This document shows positions 62,312 through 64,000 of a stretch of DNA of 64,000 nt, in pieces. Within the stretch, counting starts at the first letter, position 1, and each line of letters starts with the position of its first letter. Origin of the DNA: Fontisphaera persica (GTDB lineage: Bacteria; Verrucomicrobiota; Verrucomicrobiia; Limisphaerales; Fontisphaeraceae); NCBI RefSeq assembly GCF_024832785.1, contig NZ_CP116615.1:3658001-3722000 (forward strand), in the 5' to 3' direction. Both the position numbers and the translations under genes were made by a program. The notes beneath the pieces are model-generated. The model was given only the letters and a program-made list of their open reading frames with translations, was not told the origin of the DNA and did not search any database.

Positions 62312-64000
62312 ATGAAAAATTCCAATGCGTGGGGGATGGGAGTCATCATGCTCGTTTTCTTTTTCAGCTCGAACGCAAGGCCACAAACTCCTATTGCTGT
62401 GCCACTGCCCGGTAGTGTCATCATCAAAGCGGTGACGGATCACAGCCGCGACCGCGTTTACGCCTTAAACCGGGGTGCCGCAGGCAGCAATGGCAGTCTG
62501 TTGGCGTTGAACGCCACCAACGGCGCAATAGAGGGTGAAATCGCACTAAACGTCAGTCCCTCTGACATGTGCCTGGACTATCGGCACGATGCGGTCTATG
62601 TAGTGCACAACATGGGCCGAACTGTCGCCAAGGTTAATTTGAAAACGTTTTCCAAGGAATCGCAGCGTTCCTTCACCACCACCAACGCCCTCGATAACAG
62701 CAACCCGCTTTATGTAGCTGCTGGCCGCAGTAATTTCCTGTATCTGACGGACGGCGCTGGGGTACCGAACATCATCACCTTTGATTACGCAAATGGCACG
62801 ACCTTAGCCACTACTGAAGCCGGAGCGGGTAACCTAGCTGTGACCCGCGATGGACGGTACTTGTACTATTGGTATCAGTATTTATGGTTTTTGGGATGGT
62901 ACAACTCCAAGGTAGTGGTAATGGATGCCTGGACCAACGCGCATTTAACTGCATTGAGGGAATCGCCGGCTTACCTAAACATGGACTCACTTGATACGCC
63001 GTTGCTGCTGGATGCCAGCGAACGCCTGATTTTTGTCAAAACCCACGTGCTGCGGGCTGATAACCCCCAAGTCATCGTACAAGTCTTTGATGAAAACATC
63101 TATGCCATCTCGATGGATGGCCGTTATGCTTTTGGCCGCAGCAAAGTTTACAACGTTATGACGGGAAACGTGGTTACCAATTATCCCTTTGCCAGCAACG
63201 TCCAGGCGGTGTCAGACCGCCACAAGAAATTATTTCGATATCAGGCTGCCACAGAAACCATGTTCATTTATCCCCTTGGTTACCTGGGGGACGTCGCAGG
63301 AATTCAGCCCAAAGGAATTCCGGCTGATGGGGCAACGGTCAGTGCCGTGATGACCAACCTGAGTTGGACGGCCTATCCCCCTGCCCTGGCCTTCGATGTT
63401 TACTGGGGCACCAATGCCCAGGACGTGGCCCAGGCCGGCTTGAATTCCGCATGTTATTTGGGCCGCACCCAGGGTACGACCATGGGGCTGCCGGGAGCCC
63501 TTGCGCCCGGCCGCGACTATTACTGGCGTTTGGACGTGTTCACGCATACCTTCACCAACCGAGGCCCTGTATGGAGCTTTCATACCTTCGACCTTATGGT
63601 CCAACCCACTGAGTTGAACGAGTTGGCCTACAACCTTTCGATGCCTTTTACTCAGTCCGTGAGTGTTGAAGGCCAGGGCCAGTGGCAGGCATGGGTGCAG
63701 GACCCTTCCTGGGTGGCGCTGCCCATGAGCAATGGTACTGCGCCCGCCACCATTGCCATCGAATTTCGCCCAGGCAACCTGACTCCCGGCTCTTATACCA
63801 ACGTGCTGTGGATTCAGCCGAATGGCTCACAACAGGCCATACCCCTCCAACTCACCATTGTGGCCATGAACATTTCGAAAATGACGGCGGATTACCAGCG
63901 GCCTTACATTTACGCTTTGTCGCCCCCTGAGGTTACCCAAGGGCAACCAGGGCGTTTGCTGTTTATTCGCACCGACAATGGCTTGGTGGAGCGGTCATTG
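62312..64000 (+). CDS. Large secreted beta-propeller protein with BACON-like domain (3' end beyond window)
   Basis: From ATG 62312 an uninterrupted frame runs to the right edge (563 codons so far). A signal peptide (NAWGMGVIMLVFFFSS) leads into YVTN/NHL-like beta-propeller repeats such as VYALNRGAAGSNGSLLALN and YVVHNMGRTVAKVNLKTF. A fibronectin-like module (TVSAVMTNLSWTAYPPALAF) lies at about residues 335-425, and a BACON-like domain (WVALPMSNG, NLTPGSYTNVLWIQPNG) at about 430-510. It is divergent from the cysteine desulfurase gene with about 295 bp between them, in which I see nothing else. Role is unknown; BACON domains are often linked to carbohydrate contact. Confidence 0.85.
   Translation, partial: MKNSNAWGMGVIMLVFFFSSNARPQTPIAVPLPGSVIIKAVTDHSRDRVYALNRGAAGSNGSLLALNATNGAIEGEIALNVSPSDMCLDYRHDAVYVVHNMGRTVAKVNLKTFSKESQRSFTTTNALDNSNPLYVAAGRSNFLYLTDGAGVPNIITFDYANGTTLATTEAGAGNLAVTRDGRYLYYWYQYLWFLGWYNSKVVVMDAWTNAHLTALRESPAYLNMDSLDTPLLLDASERLIFVKTHVLRADNPQVIVQVFDENIYAISMDGRYAFGRSKVYNVMTGNVVTNYPFASNVQAVSDRHKKLFRYQAATETMFIYPLGYLGDVAGIQPKGIPADGATVSAVMTNLSWTAYPPALAFDVYWGTNAQDVAQAGLNSACYLGRTQGTTMGLPGALAPGRDYYWRLDVFTHTFTNRGPVWSFHTFDLMVQPTELNELAYNLSMPFTQSVSVEGQGQWQAWVQDPSWVALPMSNGTAPATIAIEFRPGNLTPGSYTNVLWIQPNGSQQAIPLQLTIVAMNISKMTADYQRPYIYALSPPEVTQGQPGRLLFIRTDNGLVERSL

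Overview
The window is about 64 kb of a GC-rich bacterial chromosome, probably from Verrucomicrobiota and most likely the Limisphaerales/Pedosphaeraceae side of that phylum. This placement is an inference from gene content: Tat-exported Gfo/Idh/MocA and GH116 proteins, a secreted ThuA-like protein, a secreted fucosidase, many exported beta-propeller proteins of unknown role, and arrays of short palindromic repeats. No rRNA is present to confirm it.

Layout. 1-2167: 3'-truncated pyruvate, phosphate dikinase. 2339-2918: palindromic repeat array. 3027-8137: Rsm22-like methyltransferase, then prs-rplY-pth-rpsF-ssb-rplI, closed by a terminator. 8220-9806: 324/325-bp tandem repeats in an A-B-A-B-A order. 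9889-13093: ECF sigma factor with a Pro/Ala-rich membrane partner, and a convergent glycerate kinase. 13422-17909: double metallo-beta-lactamase protein, recA, acylphosphatase, phosphoesterase. 18008-19739 (minus): fabD-crcB-DUF190. 19879-24901: Lrp/AsnC regulator, sirtuin, and the rarA, 5-formyl-THF cyclo-ligase, rny operon. 25072-30855: ThuA-like protein, hflX, Gfo/Idh/MocA oxidoreductase, Nudix hydrolase, cyclophilin and TPR protein. 31030-38097: rhamnulokinase, unknown protein, OPT transporter and lutABC, which together suggest deoxysugar-to-lactate metabolism. 38136-41490: tRNA-Tyr, VanZ-like protein, ComEC.

The accessory part begins at about 41.5 kb. A DarT-DarG toxin-antitoxin pair (41747-43458) lies between two near-identical 88-bp repeats exactly 2000 bp apart. 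The downstream copy carries the start of an intact GH116 glycosidase gene and the upstream copy a decayed version of the same leader. A PQQ-type beta-propeller and an unknown secreted protein follow. A strikingly AT-rich island (about 49.9-51.96 kb) then encodes a D12-class adenine methyltransferase and an EcoRI-family restriction endonuclease with the GNAIER recognition motif. It is bracketed by an IS3-type orfA remnant, an IS5-type transposase remnant and a roughly 35-bp imperfect direct repeat. A secreted carbohydrate-degrading cluster follows: SGNH esterase, GH29 fucosidase and an alpha/beta-hydrolase esterase.

Between 56.4 and 57.4 kb, four frameshifts break two adjacent genes around an intact tRNA-Cys. 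Each lies at a short G or C run, so local decay and sequence error both remain possible. The window closes with dnaN, an upstream region holding a perfect DnaA box, a NifS-type cysteine desulfurase, and a secreted beta-propeller/BACON-like protein that runs off the right edge.
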